Shown here: positions 22,984-32,932 of the stretch, piece by piece
Layout: every line of letters begins with the position of its first letter
How positions within the stretch are numbered: the stretch's first letter is position 1
Source of the DNA: Streptomyces sp. CMB-StM0423
Lineage (GTDB): Bacteria > Actinomycetota > Actinomycetes > Streptomycetales > Streptomycetaceae
Reading direction: 5' to 3'
DNA: 64,000 bases
Assembly: GCF_002847285.1 (NCBI RefSeq)
Contig: NZ_CP025407.1
Location: forward strand, 4,806,501 to 4,870,500
Position numbers and translations under genes: made by a program
Notes under the pieces: generated by a model
What the model was told of the DNA's origin: nothing
Databases searched by the model: none
Seen by the model: the letters and a program-made list of their open reading frames with translations, nothing else

Positions 22984-23793
22984 ATGTCTCCGTCAGGCAC
23001 GTCCGACTCGCCCGCCGCGTCCGTACGGACCCGGCCCGGCCACTCGGAACCGTCAGGTCCGTACAGATGCGCCGCGGTGATCCCCGCCGCCGGCCGCGGA
23101 GTACGGCTCGGCCCGGGCGCGCCCAAGGCCCTGCGCGCCCTCGGCGGTACGCCGATGCTCGTGCACGCCGTACGCGCCCTCTCCCGCGCCCGCGCGGTGT
23201 CCCTCGTGGTCGTCGTCGGCCCGCCGGAGGAGGCGGCGCAGGTGCGCACCCTGCTCGACGACCACCTGGAGCACCTCGACTCGACCGAGATCGTCGTCGT
23301 CCCGGGCGGCGACACCCGCCAGGACTCCGTACGCCTCGGGCTGGCCGCGCTCCCCGACGACGTCGACGTCGTGCTCGTGCACGACGCCGCCCGCCCGCTG
23401 GTCCCGGTGGACACCGTGGAGGCCGTCGCCGCCGCGGTACGGGCCGGGGCGCCCGCCGTCGTACCGGCGCTCCCCGTCACCGACACCGTCAAGCAGGTCG
23501 TGCCCGGCGGCGAGCCGGGCCGCCCGGAGCCGGTCGTCGCCACCCCCGAGCGGGCCGCGCTGCGCGCGGTGCAGACCCCGCAGGGCTTCGACCGCCGGGT
23601 GCTCACCGAGGCCCACGAGAAGGTGCCCGCCGCCGGCGAGGGCGCCACGGACGACGCCGGCATGGTCGAGCGGCTGGGCGTCGAGGTCGTGCTCGTACCC
23701 GGGCACGAGGAGGCGTTCAAGGTGACGCGGCCGCTGGACATGGTGCTGGCCGAGGCCGTACTGGCGCGCAGGAGGGCGACGGATGCCTTCTGA
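22984..23793 (+). CDS. ispD: 2-C-methyl-D-erythritol 4-phosphate cytidylyltransferase
   Basis: IspD couples MEP to CTP in the non-mevalonate isoprenoid pathway. The CTP-binding loop AAVIPAAGRGVRLGPGAPKALRALGG is complete, followed by PGGDTRQDSVRLGL, VLVHDAARPLV, VVATPERAALRAVQTPQGF and TDDAGMVERLGVEV. The start is uncertain: ATG 22984 gives 269 aa, close to homologues, while ATG 22951 and GTG 22924 are in frame and none has a strong ribosome site. Its end overlaps ispF by 11 nt. Confidence 0.93.
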   Translation: MSPSGTSDSPAASVRTRPGHSEPSGPYRCAAVIPAAGRGVRLGPGAPKALRALGGTPMLVHAVRALSRARAVSLVVVVGPPEEAAQVRTLLDDHLEHLDSTEIVVVPGGDTRQDSVRLGLAALPDDVDVVLVHDAARPLVPVDTVEAVAAAVRAGAPAVVPALPVTDTVKQVVPGGEPGRPEPVVATPERAALRAVQTPQGFDRRVLTEAHEKVPAAGEGATDDAGMVERLGVEVVLVPGHEEAFKVTRPLDMVLAEAVLARRRATDAF

Positions 23794-24337
23794 CACGAAC
23801 GATCCCGCCGGCCTGCCCGGAGCCGGCGGCGGGGCCGGTACGGCCGGTGCGTACGGCGTGCTGCCGCGCATCGGCGTCGGCACCGACGTGCACGCCTTCG
23901 CGGAGGGGCGCGAGCTGTGGTGCGCGGGGCTGCTCTGGGAGGGCGAGAGCCACGGCCTCGACGGCCACTCCGACGGCGACGTCGCCGCGCACGCCGCCTG
24001 CGACGCGCTCTTCTCCGCGGCCGGCCTCGGCGACCTCGGCGCGCACTTCGGCACCGGCCGCCCCGAGTGGTCCGGCGCCGCGGGCGTCGCGCTGCTGGGC
24101 GAGGCGGCCCGTATCGTGCGCGCGTCCGGCTTCCACATCGGCAACGTCGCGATCCAGGTGATCGGCGTCCGGCCGAAGATCGGCAAGCGGCGGGCGGAGG
24201 CCCAGGAGGCGCTGTCGGCCGCGGCCGGGGCGCCGGTGTCGGTCTCCGGCACGACGACCGACGGCCTCGGGCTCACCGGCCGTGGCGAGGGCCTGGCGGC
24301 GATCGCCACCGCGCTCCTGCTGCCGCCGGCCGGGTGA
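23783..24337 (+). CDS. ispF: 2-C-methyl-D-erythritol 2,4-cyclodiphosphate synthase
   Basis: This 184-aa enzyme makes the cyclic diphosphate MEcPP from the product of the IspD/IspE steps. Motifs: GVGTDVHAF with metal ligands D and H, LDGHSDGDVAAHAACDALFSAAG with the second His, DLGAHF, and the C-terminal VSVSGTTTDGLGLTGRGEGLAAIA with the nucleotide-binding Thr. A 27-residue Gly/Ala-rich leader precedes the core. ATG 23783 has AGGAGG upstream and overlaps the ispD end. Confidence 0.96.
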   Translation: MPSDTNDPAGLPGAGGGAGTAGAYGVLPRIGVGTDVHAFAEGRELWCAGLLWEGESHGLDGHSDGDVAAHAACDALFSAAGLGDLGAHFGTGRPEWSGAAGVALLGEAARIVRASGFHIGNVAIQVIGVRPKIGKRRAEAQEALSAAAGAPVSVSGTTTDGLGLTGRGEGLAAIATALLLPPAG

Positions 24338-24455
24338 CGGGGGCTTCCGGGCGGGTGACGCGGGCTCCGCGCCGCCGCGCGGAAGGTCCGCGGCGGGTTG
24401 GTTGTTGGGTACCCAGGTAGTGCCCTACGTGCGTGAAACCCGAGGAGTCCCTACC

Positions 24456-24869
24456 GTGTCTGTCGCCCTCTCCGCCAACCTCAAGCAGGTACTCGACGGC
24501 CAGGTCTTCATCACCGTCGCCACCGTTCAGCCCGACGGCGCCCCGCAGGCATCGCCCGTCTGGGTGAAGCGCGACGGCGACGACCTGCTGTTCTCCACCA
24601 CCGCCGAGCGCGTCAAGGCCCGTAACCTGAACCGCGATCCGCGGATCAGCGTCGTCGTGATCGACCCGGCGGCCCCGTACAACTACGCCCAGGTGCGCGG
24701 CACCGCCAGCGTCACCACGGAGGGCGGCCGGGAGCTGATCGACGAGCTGTCGGTGAAGTACACGGGCAAGGACTACGACACCTTCAGCGGCGGCCGCGCC
24801 GGGGACGGTACGCGGGTGGTCGTGCGCGTCACCCCGGAGACGATCTCGGGCCAGGGAAACCTGCACTGA
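24456..24869 (+). CDS. PPOX class F420/FMN-dependent oxidoreductase
   Basis: This 137-aa split-barrel flavoprotein is of the pyridoxamine-phosphate-oxidase-like class common in F420-producing actinomycetes. The family pattern is VFITVATVQPDGAPQASPVWVKRDGDDLLFSTTAERVKARNLNRDPRISVVVID, followed by YNYAQVRGTASV. GTG 24456 follows CGAGGAG. Whether it uses F420, FMN or another cofactor, and its substrate, cannot be decided from the sequence. Confidence 0.9.
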   Translation: MSVALSANLKQVLDGQVFITVATVQPDGAPQASPVWVKRDGDDLLFSTTAERVKARNLNRDPRISVVVIDPAAPYNYAQVRGTASVTTEGGRELIDELSVKYTGKDYDTFSGGRAGDGTRVVVRVTPETISGQGNLH

Positions 24870-24917
24870 GCGAGGCCGCCCGCGGCGTGGGGCGGCGGTC
24901 CGCCCCACGCCAGGCCG

Positions 24918-25042
24918 TCAGTGGTGCGGCCTACCCTGGGGCGGGCGTGCGGGGGACGTGCGGGCACGTGAGGGGGACGTGGGCCGGCGGTCGGGCCGGC
25001 TCCGGTGTCGGTGGCGCGGCCTACCCTTGGGCGGGAGTGCGG
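24918..25042 (+). repeat. two copies of a GGCCTACCCTtGGGcGGG element upstream of cysS
   Basis: The segments around TACCCT at 24932-24937 and 25022-25027 share TGTCA/G-like, 11 nt, TACCCT(t/g)GGGCGGG and a following G-rich GTGCGGG tract, 90 bp apart. Further copies on the minus strand lie at 48537-48542 and 62773-62778. No gene is seen between 24870 and cysS; the reading frames there are Gly/Arg-rich and unlikely to be coding. Confidence 0.6.
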
Positions 25043-25150
25043 GAGAGGTTCGGGAGGGACGGTCGGGGGGAGCCGGGCGGGGCGCGGGCCCGGGGCGGGC
25101 TTCGGGGCGTCTATCCGCGGGCTGCGGCCATCGGGGTGTCCCGGTCCTAC

Positions 25151-25156
25151 TACCCT
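25151..25156 (+). promoter_or_regulatory. -10 box of leaderless cysS
   Basis: TACCCT ends 6 nt before the GTG of cysS (25163), with no ribosome site, as expected for a leaderless mRNA. The hexamer and next bases resemble the two upstream repeat copies. Confidence 0.55.
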
Positions 25157-25162
25157 TGAGGG

Positions 25163-26563
<1,401 letters not shown>

Positions 26564-26592
26564 CCGGCGGAGCAGGGCGGACGAGCCCCGTT

Positions 26593-26618
26593 GTGCCGCC
26601 CGGCGGGCCGGGCGGCAC
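26593..26618 (+). terminator. hairpin after cysS
   Basis: GTGCCGCCCGGC and GCCGGGCGGCAC form a perfect 12-bp arm pair with two unpaired bases, 30 nt after the cysS stop and before rlmB. Confidence 0.7.
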
Positions 26619-26664
26619 ACTCATGACGTAGAGAACGACGATCGCAGAAGCAGGTGGAGCTCCC

Positions 26665-27621
26665 ATGGCCGGGAACAGTCAGCGCCGAGGCCGCAGAACG
26701 GCGAGCAAGAAGGGGGCGACCAAGGGCAGCGGCGGCAAGGGCCGCCGGTCCCTCCAGGGCAAGGGGCCGACGCCGCCCGCCGACCAGCGCCCCGGGCACG
26801 CCAAGGCGCGCGCCGCCAACGCGCGCTCGAAGAGGGCCGCCACCGCCCGCCCGGCCGCGAAGCGCCGCGGCGGGAAGGGCAGCAGCGAGCTGGTCGTCGG
26901 GCGCAATTCGGTGTACGAGGCGCTGCGCGACGGCGTGCCCGCCACGACGCTGTACGTCCAGCAGTACGTCGACAGCGACGACCGCGTACGCGCCGCCCTC
27001 CAGCTCGCCGGCGACCGCGGCGACGTCCACCTCATGGAGGCGCCGCGCCCCGAGCTGGACCGGATGACGGACGGCCTGAACCACCAGGGCCTGGTGCTCC
27101 AGGTCCCGCCCTACGAGTATGCCCACCCCGAGGACCTGCTCGACGCCGCCGCGGAGGACGCCGAGGACCTGCTGACCGTTGCCCTCGACGGGGTCACCGA
27201 CCCGCGCAACCTCGGCGCCGTGGTCCGCTCCGTCTCCGCCTTCGGCGGCCACGGCGTCGTCATCCCGGAGCGCCGGGCGGCGGGCATGACCGCGGGCGCG
27301 TGGAAGTCCTCCGCGGGCACGGCGGCGCGCACCCCGGTGGCGCGGGCGACGAACCTGACGCGCGCGCTGGAGGCATACCAGAAGGCCGGCGTGATGGTCG
27401 TCGGGCTCGCGGCGGACGGCGAGGTCGAGCTGCCGGATCTGGACCTGCTGGACGGCCCGGTGTGCATCGTGGTCGGCAGCGAGGGCAAGGGCCTGTCGCG
27501 GCTGGTGGGGGAGACGTGCGACGTACGGGTACGGATCCCGATGCCCGGCGGCGCGGAGTCGCTGAACGCGGGCGTCGCGGCCGGTGTGGTGCTGTACGAG
27601 GCGGCGCGCCGGCGGGCGTGA
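26665..27621 (+). CDS. rlmB: TrmH/RlmB-type 2'-O-ribose RNA methyltransferase
   Basis: This 318-aa SpoU-family enzyme probably makes Gm in 23S rRNA. The first 70 residues are a Lys/Arg/Gly-rich basic tail. The SpoU substrate-binding domain follows (ELVVGRNSVYEALRDG, LNHQGLVLQVPPYEY). The knotted catalytic domain contains DGVTDPRNLGAVVRSVSAFGGHGVVIP (motif 1, with the conserved Asn and Arg), IVVGSEGKGLSRL (motif 2) and RIPMPGGAESLNAGVAAGVVLYE (motif 3). It directly follows cysS, as is usual in actinomycetes. Confidence 0.93.
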   Translation: MAGNSQRRGRRTASKKGATKGSGGKGRRSLQGKGPTPPADQRPGHAKARAANARSKRAATARPAAKRRGGKGSSELVVGRNSVYEALRDGVPATTLYVQQYVDSDDRVRAALQLAGDRGDVHLMEAPRPELDRMTDGLNHQGLVLQVPPYEYAHPEDLLDAAAEDAEDLLTVALDGVTDPRNLGAVVRSVSAFGGHGVVIPERRAAGMTAGAWKSSAGTAARTPVARATNLTRALEAYQKAGVMVVGLAADGEVELPDLDLLDGPVCIVVGSEGKGLSRLVGETCDVRVRIPMPGGAESLNAGVAAGVVLYEAARRRA

Positions 27622-27689
27622 CCGCCGTACGGGACGGCGCGCGGCGAATCGGAACGAGCCCCTGCGAACGGTGTGTTTGACCGGCCTCC

Positions 27690-27708
27690 GACACAAAAGG
27701 GTTGTGTC
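27690..27708. promoter_or_regulatory. palindrome upstream of the DoxX gene
   Basis: GACACAA-AAGGG-TTGTGTC is a perfect 7-bp inverted repeat 40 bp before the DoxX start, with a TTGACC hexamer 13 bp upstream of it. It looks like a repressor operator over the promoter spacer. The regulator is unknown. Confidence 0.5.
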
Positions 27709-27747
27709 AGGCAGTGTCTTCATGGCGCGTCACTCGGTTAGTGGAGC

Positions 27748-29559
27748 GTGGACACCAGAACACCGCCCACCCCCACGGGTGGTAGCGCCCAGGAACCCGA
27801 GGACACCGGCCGGCTGACGATGGTGCGGGTGCCGAGCGAGCCCACCCGGATCAACGTCGACAACCCCAGTTTCCGGGTGCGGCTCGGGCCCTCGTCCCGC
27901 CGCACGCTCGCCGCGGCGGGTGCGCCGCTGTACGGGGGCGGCGGGTACGAGCCCGCCCTCGTCGGCGCGGGCGCGGGCGCCGGGGCGGTGGGCGCCGGGG
28001 CCGGGCGGCGGCGGGTGCCCGTGGTGTGGACCGGGCGCGTCGATGACACCGCAGCGGGGCGGCTGCTCCAGGCCATCCCCCGGGGCGACGCGGTACCGCA
28101 CCCCGCGGGCGGCGCCGACGCGGCGCCGACGCAGCTCCTGCCCCGCTACGACGGCGCCACGCAGGTGCTCCCGCCCCTCGACGACGCCACCCACCGGCTG
28201 CCCCGCATCGACGGCTCAGGCATGCCGCACGGGGCGGCCGGCGACGCGACGCAGGTGATCCCGCGCATTCCGGAGCCCGCCGGCCCGTACGAGCCGGGCG
28301 GCCCCGGGGCGTACGGCCCGGCGGACGGCCCGTACGACGACGGGCGGGGCGGCCACGACGGGCGGGGCGGCCACGACGGGCCGTACGGCCTCTACGCCGA
28401 GCCGGGCGGAGCCGGAGCCGATCCCGACGGCGGCCCCGACGACGGCCGCCGCACCCAGCGCCACGGCGCCGACCCCGTGCGGCACGCCTACTACCCCGGG
28501 CGCCGGATGAACCTCGGCGTCGTCCTGCTGCCCCTGCGCATCGTCCTCGGCCTCGTCTCCCTCTACGCCGGCATGGGCAAGCTCAGCGACCCGCTGTTCT
28601 TCGACGGCGGCGAGCACGGCTCGATGCGGAGCTGGCTGGAGCGGATGGACCCGTGGTTCGTCGCCAGGCCGCTCTACGACTTCGGGCTCGCGCACCCCGT
28701 CGGCACCGGGCTGACGGTGGCATTCCTCCAGATCATCGTCGGCGTGCTGACGATCTGCGGGCTGTGGCAGCGGCTCGCGGCGGCCCTCGGCGGGCTGCTC
28801 GCGCTCGGGCTGCTGGTGACGGTGGCGTGGCAGACGTCCTCCGCGTACGACGCGACGGACGCCCTGTTCCTCGCCGCCTGGTCCCCGCTCGTGATCGCGG
28901 GCGCCCCCGTGTACTCCCTCGACGCCCGGCTCGCCGGCGAGGCGTGGCGGACGCTGGGGCCGCGCTCGGAGCTGTGGGAGCTGCGCCGCCGGGTGCTGCG
29001 CCGCGGGACGGTGCTGGCCACGGTGATCGTGGGGCTCGCGCTGCTGGTCGGGTCGATGCTGGGGGCGGCGGTGCGGTCGTCGAGCACGGTACGGGTACCG
29101 GGCCCCGACGAGCCGCCGGTCAACCACCTGCCGGGCACCCCGCTGCCCGCCACGCCGGGCGGCAAGGCCCGGGGCGGCGACGCGGGTTCCGCGACCCCGT
29201 CGCGGGACGGCTCCGCGGAGCCGGGCGGCGAGGCGTCCTCCCCCGGTGCGGCGGGCGAGCCGGGTACGGAGGAGGCGGGTCCGGCGACGGAGTCGCGCAG
29301 CGTCCCCCCGGAGCAGCAGCCGGCGGCGCCCCCGGCGTCGCAGCAGGCGCCGCCCCCGTCCGCCGAGAACCCGGCGCCGCCGCCCTCCGGCACGGGTTCC
29401 GGCACGGGCTCCGGCACGGACCCGGCACCGGGCGCGGGCGCGCCGGAGGCGGGTGCCGACGGTGCGGGGAGCACGGGCGGCGGCGGCTCGCCGGGCGGCG
29501 GGTCGACGGGCGGTGGCGAGGAGAAGCCGAAGGGCCTGGTCGGCGGACTGCTGGGGTAG
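27748..29559 (+). CDS. DoxX family membrane protein with long disordered tails
   Basis: This is a 603-aa protein. Residues 1-250 are a low-complexity Gly/Pro/Asp/Tyr-rich cytoplasmic region with repeats such as DDATHRLPRIDGS and DATQVIPRI. The DoxX domain (about 255-425) begins MNLGVVLLPLRIVLGLVSLYAGMGKLSDPLFF and has four helices. A further helix (VLATVIVGLALLVGSMLGAAV) is followed by a 150-aa Gly/Ser/Pro/Ala-rich C-terminal tail. DoxX proteins are linked to thiol/redox and quinone chemistry, but the specific role here is unknown. It starts at GTG 27748. Confidence 0.85.
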   Translation: MDTRTPPTPTGGSAQEPEDTGRLTMVRVPSEPTRINVDNPSFRVRLGPSSRRTLAAAGAPLYGGGGYEPALVGAGAGAGAVGAGAGRRRVPVVWTGRVDDTAAGRLLQAIPRGDAVPHPAGGADAAPTQLLPRYDGATQVLPPLDDATHRLPRIDGSGMPHGAAGDATQVIPRIPEPAGPYEPGGPGAYGPADGPYDDGRGGHDGRGGHDGPYGLYAEPGGAGADPDGGPDDGRRTQRHGADPVRHAYYPGRRMNLGVVLLPLRIVLGLVSLYAGMGKLSDPLFFDGGEHGSMRSWLERMDPWFVARPLYDFGLAHPVGTGLTVAFLQIIVGVLTICGLWQRLAAALGGLLALGLLVTVAWQTSSAYDATDALFLAAWSPLVIAGAPVYSLDARLAGEAWRTLGPRSELWELRRRVLRRGTVLATVIVGLALLVGSMLGAAVRSSSTVRVPGPDEPPVNHLPGTPLPATPGGKARGGDAGSATPSRDGSAEPGGEASSPGAAGEPGTEEAGPATESRSVPPEQQPAAPPASQQAPPPSAENPAPPPSGTGSGTGSGTDPAPGAGAPEAGADGAGSTGGGGSPGGGSTGGGEEKPKGLVGGLLG

Positions 29560-29571
29560 CCGCGGGCCCGC

Positions 29572-29613
29572 GGGCCGGGGCCGTCCTCCGCGATACGGAG
29601 GGGGTCCCGGCCC
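29572..29613. terminator. hairpin between DoxX and nucleotidyltransferase genes
   Basis: GGGCCGGGG...CCTCCG with CGGAGG...TCCCGGCCC forms a long stem with a short CGATA loop between the convergent genes. Confidence 0.65.
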
Positions 29614-29721
29614 GTACGCGTGGGGGGCGCGGCGCACGTGCGGCAGCGGACACGTACCGCCAGGGGCCCGTGCCCGTACGCGAAGGCAGCGCCCGGTCCG
29701 TACCGACGCCGGGCCCCGCCC

Positions 29722-30441
29722 CTAACCCCGGCGCAGTTCCTTCGCCGCCTCCGTCAGGTCCTTCGCCGTGTCGATCGCCCGCCAGTACGCCCCTTGCGGC
29801 AGCGGGAAGCCCGCCAGCCGGCGCTCCCGCGCCAGCCGCGGGAACGTCGTGCGCTCGTGGTCGCCGCGCTCCGGCAGCAGGCCGCGGAAGGCGGCGGAGA
29901 AGACGTACACCCCCGCGTTGATCAGATACGGCGACGGCGGCGCCTCGATGAAGTCGATGACGTGCCCGAACTGGTCCGTCTCCACCGCGCCCCACGGCAT
30001 GTGCGGCCGCGCCAGCGCCAGCGTGGCGTCCGCGCCCCGCTCGTGGTGGAACGCGGCCATCGCGGCCAGCGAGAACCGGGTCCAGATGTCGCCGTTCGTC
30101 GCGTACCACGGCTCGTCGGGCCGCGGCAGCGACGCCGCCGCGAACTTCAGCCCGCCGCCGCGCCCCAGCGGCTCCTTCTCGACCACGCAGCTCACCTTCA
30201 GCGGCAGCTCCGTGGCGTCCAGCCAGTCCATCAGCACCTCGGCGAGATGCCCGCAGGACACCACCGCGTCGGTGACGCCCTCGGCCGCCAGCCACGCCAG
30301 TTGGTGCCCGATGATGGGCACGCCGGTGCCGGGGATCTCGACCATCGGCTTGGGGCGGTCGTCGGTGTACGGACGAAGCCGTGACCCCTGCCCCCCGGCA
30401 AGGACCACGGCTTGAGTGGGTAGTGCTGCGGCTGCGGTCAT
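29722..30441 (-). CDS. sugar-phosphate nucleotidyltransferase
   Basis: This 239-aa NTP_transferase activates a sugar 1-phosphate with an NTP. The signature AVVLAGGQGSRLRPYTDDRPKPMVEI is complete, followed by VVEKEPLGRGGGLKFAA and YATNGDIWTRF, with the metal-binding Asp, and VDFIEAPPSPYLINAGVYVFS-like elements. The acyltransferase/hexapeptide domain of GlmU-type enzymes is absent. ACCCTA on the plus strand (30449-30454) is a minus-strand TAGGGT box 7 nt from the ATG, so it is probably leaderless. The sugar cannot be named. Confidence 0.88.
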   Translation of the reverse strand: MTAAAALPTQAVVLAGGQGSRLRPYTDDRPKPMVEIPGTGVPIIGHQLAWLAAEGVTDAVVSCGHLAEVLMDWLDATELPLKVSCVVEKEPLGRGGGLKFAAASLPRPDEPWYATNGDIWTRFSLAAMAAFHHERGADATLALARPHMPWGAVETDQFGHVIDFIEAPPSPYLINAGVYVFSAAFRGLLPERGDHERTTFPRLARERRLAGFPLPQGAYWRAIDTAKDLTEAAKELRRG

Positions 30442-30517
30442 ACCCCGCACCCTAACCGGCCGGTAGCAAGGGTCCGCGGGTGCGGGGCCCTCTGCTCCCG
30501 GCCGGTGGCGGACGTCC

Positions 30518-30931
30518 CTACTGGGCCGTGACGACCCCGGACGCGAACGCGGTGTCGCACACCGGGCGCGAGAACGATTGCGCGCGGGCGACCCCGTACT
30601 TGGCGACCGCCGCCTCGCCCAGCGCGCGGGCGAGGCCGACGCAGTGCCGCGCGAGTGACGGCCGGGCGTGCACCTCGCGCTGCAACTGCGTGAGCGCGGC
30701 ACCCGGGTCCTTCTCCTGCAACTCGGCGATCAGCCGGTCCCGTAGCACCTCATGCGGGGCGCGGGCGCCGGACTTGGCCGCGGCGCTCTCCGCGGAGGCG
30801 CTGAGCATCCGGGCGTCGGTGGAGGGCGAGGCCCAGGGGACGGTGGCGACCGCGAGCGTACCCGACAGAACGAGTACGACGGGGAGGACGAATGCGATGG
30901 TTCTGCCGATACGGCGGGCTGCCTGTTTCAC
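30518..30931 (-). CDS. small secreted or membrane-anchored protein
   Basis: This is a 137-aa unrecognised protein. A signal sequence or anchor is clear (MKQAARRIGRTIAFVLPVVLVLSGTLAVA). The mature part is helical, with APHEVLRDRLIAELQEKDPGAALTQLQREVHARPSLARHCVGLARALGEAAVAKYG and a second Cys near the end (SRPVCDTAF), allowing one disulphide. Homologues are common in Streptomyces but uncharacterised. Confidence 0.7.
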   Translation of the reverse strand: MKQAARRIGRTIAFVLPVVLVLSGTLAVATVPWASPSTDARMLSASAESAAAKSGARAPHEVLRDRLIAELQEKDPGAALTQLQREVHARPSLARHCVGLARALGEAAVAKYGVARAQSFSRPVCDTAFASGVVTAQ

Positions 30932-31092
30932 GAGGGCGATCGTAGCGATCGGTAGTGATTTGGCGACATTGAGTCACCCTAACGAGCGCGGTTGGGCGGG
31001 AAATTCGAATTCCGTGTTGACGTGGACGTCGAACGAAGTGGCGGACTTTCCGACGTACTTGCCGTTACGCGAGGTATTCGGCGCCGGAAACG

Positions 31093-31135
31093 CGCAACGG
31101 CGCCGCAGCCTTGAGAGGGCTGCGGCGCCGTTGCG
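31093..31135. terminator. strong terminator downstream of msiK
   Basis: CGCAACGGCGCCGCAGCC and GGCTGCGGCGCCGTTGCG form a perfect 18-bp stem with a 7-nt loop, 35 nt after the msiK stop. Confidence 0.9.
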
Positions 31136-31170
31136 TAGGAACTGCCCGGCGGTATCGCTCAGTCGGTCGG

Positions 31171-32307
<1,137 letters not shown>

Positions 32308-32356
32308 GGTGTTTCCCTTCACCGGCAGGAACGTGCCGGACGATCCGAGTAAAGGA

Positions 32357-32372
32357 TGTGGTCCAGTCCACT
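32357..32372. promoter_or_regulatory. dre-like 16-bp site upstream of msiK
   Basis: On the minus strand the site reads AGTGGACTGGACCACA, matching the DasR operator consensus AGTGGTCTAGACCACT at 13 of 16 positions. It lies 50 bp before the msiK ATG. Confidence 0.45.
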
Positions 32373-32485
32373 GAGTGAACCTTGGCGCCGACCGTACCTG
32401 CCGGTCAGGCCCCTTGTCACCACCTGGAAGGTCCCGAAAACGCATCACCGCGCCACTCGACGCCCCGGTTACACTTCACGGGCGC

Positions 32486-32562
32486 GCCTCCTTAGCTCAG
32501 CCGGTCAGAGCAACGCTCTTGTAAAGCGTAGGTCGTCGGTTCGAATCCGACAGGGGGCTCCA
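32486..32562 (+). tRNA. tRNA-Thr (anticodon UGU)
   Basis: A complete cloverleaf is visible. The acceptor stem GCCTCCT pairs with AGGGGGC (one G-U), the D arm is AGCTCAGCCGGTCAGAGC, the anticodon arm ACGCT-ctTGTaa-AGCGT has anticodon TGT at 32520-32522, and the T arm is GTCGG-TTCGAAT-CCGAC. CCA is encoded (32560-32562). Confidence 0.97.
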
Positions 32563-32932
32563 GAGGAGACCTGACCTGGGGATCTGGGCCCAGGTGTTGC
32601 CCTGAAGGCGACGCCCGTGCGCCGTACGGCGCACTCCCCGCACCCGGGATGGTCCCGCGCTCGGCATCCGCCGCGAGTTGCCCCGGGTGTGCTCCCCGCG
32701 GCCCCGGGGTTCCCTGTCGCCCATCTGGCCGCCAGCCCTCCTGACCTGCACCTCTCCGTTCGTCTGCCCGCGGCGAAATGCGGAGGCGGCGCCACCGTCC
32801 CGCGTGCGATTCTTGTACGCCGATGAGTTCCGGCGTGCCCGCCGGTCTGCCTTGGTGGAACGACCGAGCCATCCAGTCCGCGGCCCCCGGCTGCGAGGTG
32901 ACTGTGATCAGGAACCCCAGCGAGGAGCTGTC
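32563..32932 (+). other. 370-bp gap between tRNA-Thr and the MFS gene
   Basis: No gene is evident; the frames are short and Arg/Pro-rich. The gap contains a perfect 18-bp palindrome, GTGCGCCGTACGGCGCAC (32617-32634). This may act as the tRNA terminator or as an operator. The promoter of the MFS gene should lie in the right part. Confidence 0.5.

Noticed and set aside
24918..25042. TGTCA and TACCCT as a -35/-10 promoter pair
   Set aside because: The 11-bp spacing is too short for a sigma70-type promoter, so I report it as a repeat instead.
32486..32562. tRNA-Thr as an integration site for an island
   Set aside because: No second copy of the tRNA 3' end and no integrase were seen downstream; the next genes look chromosomal.
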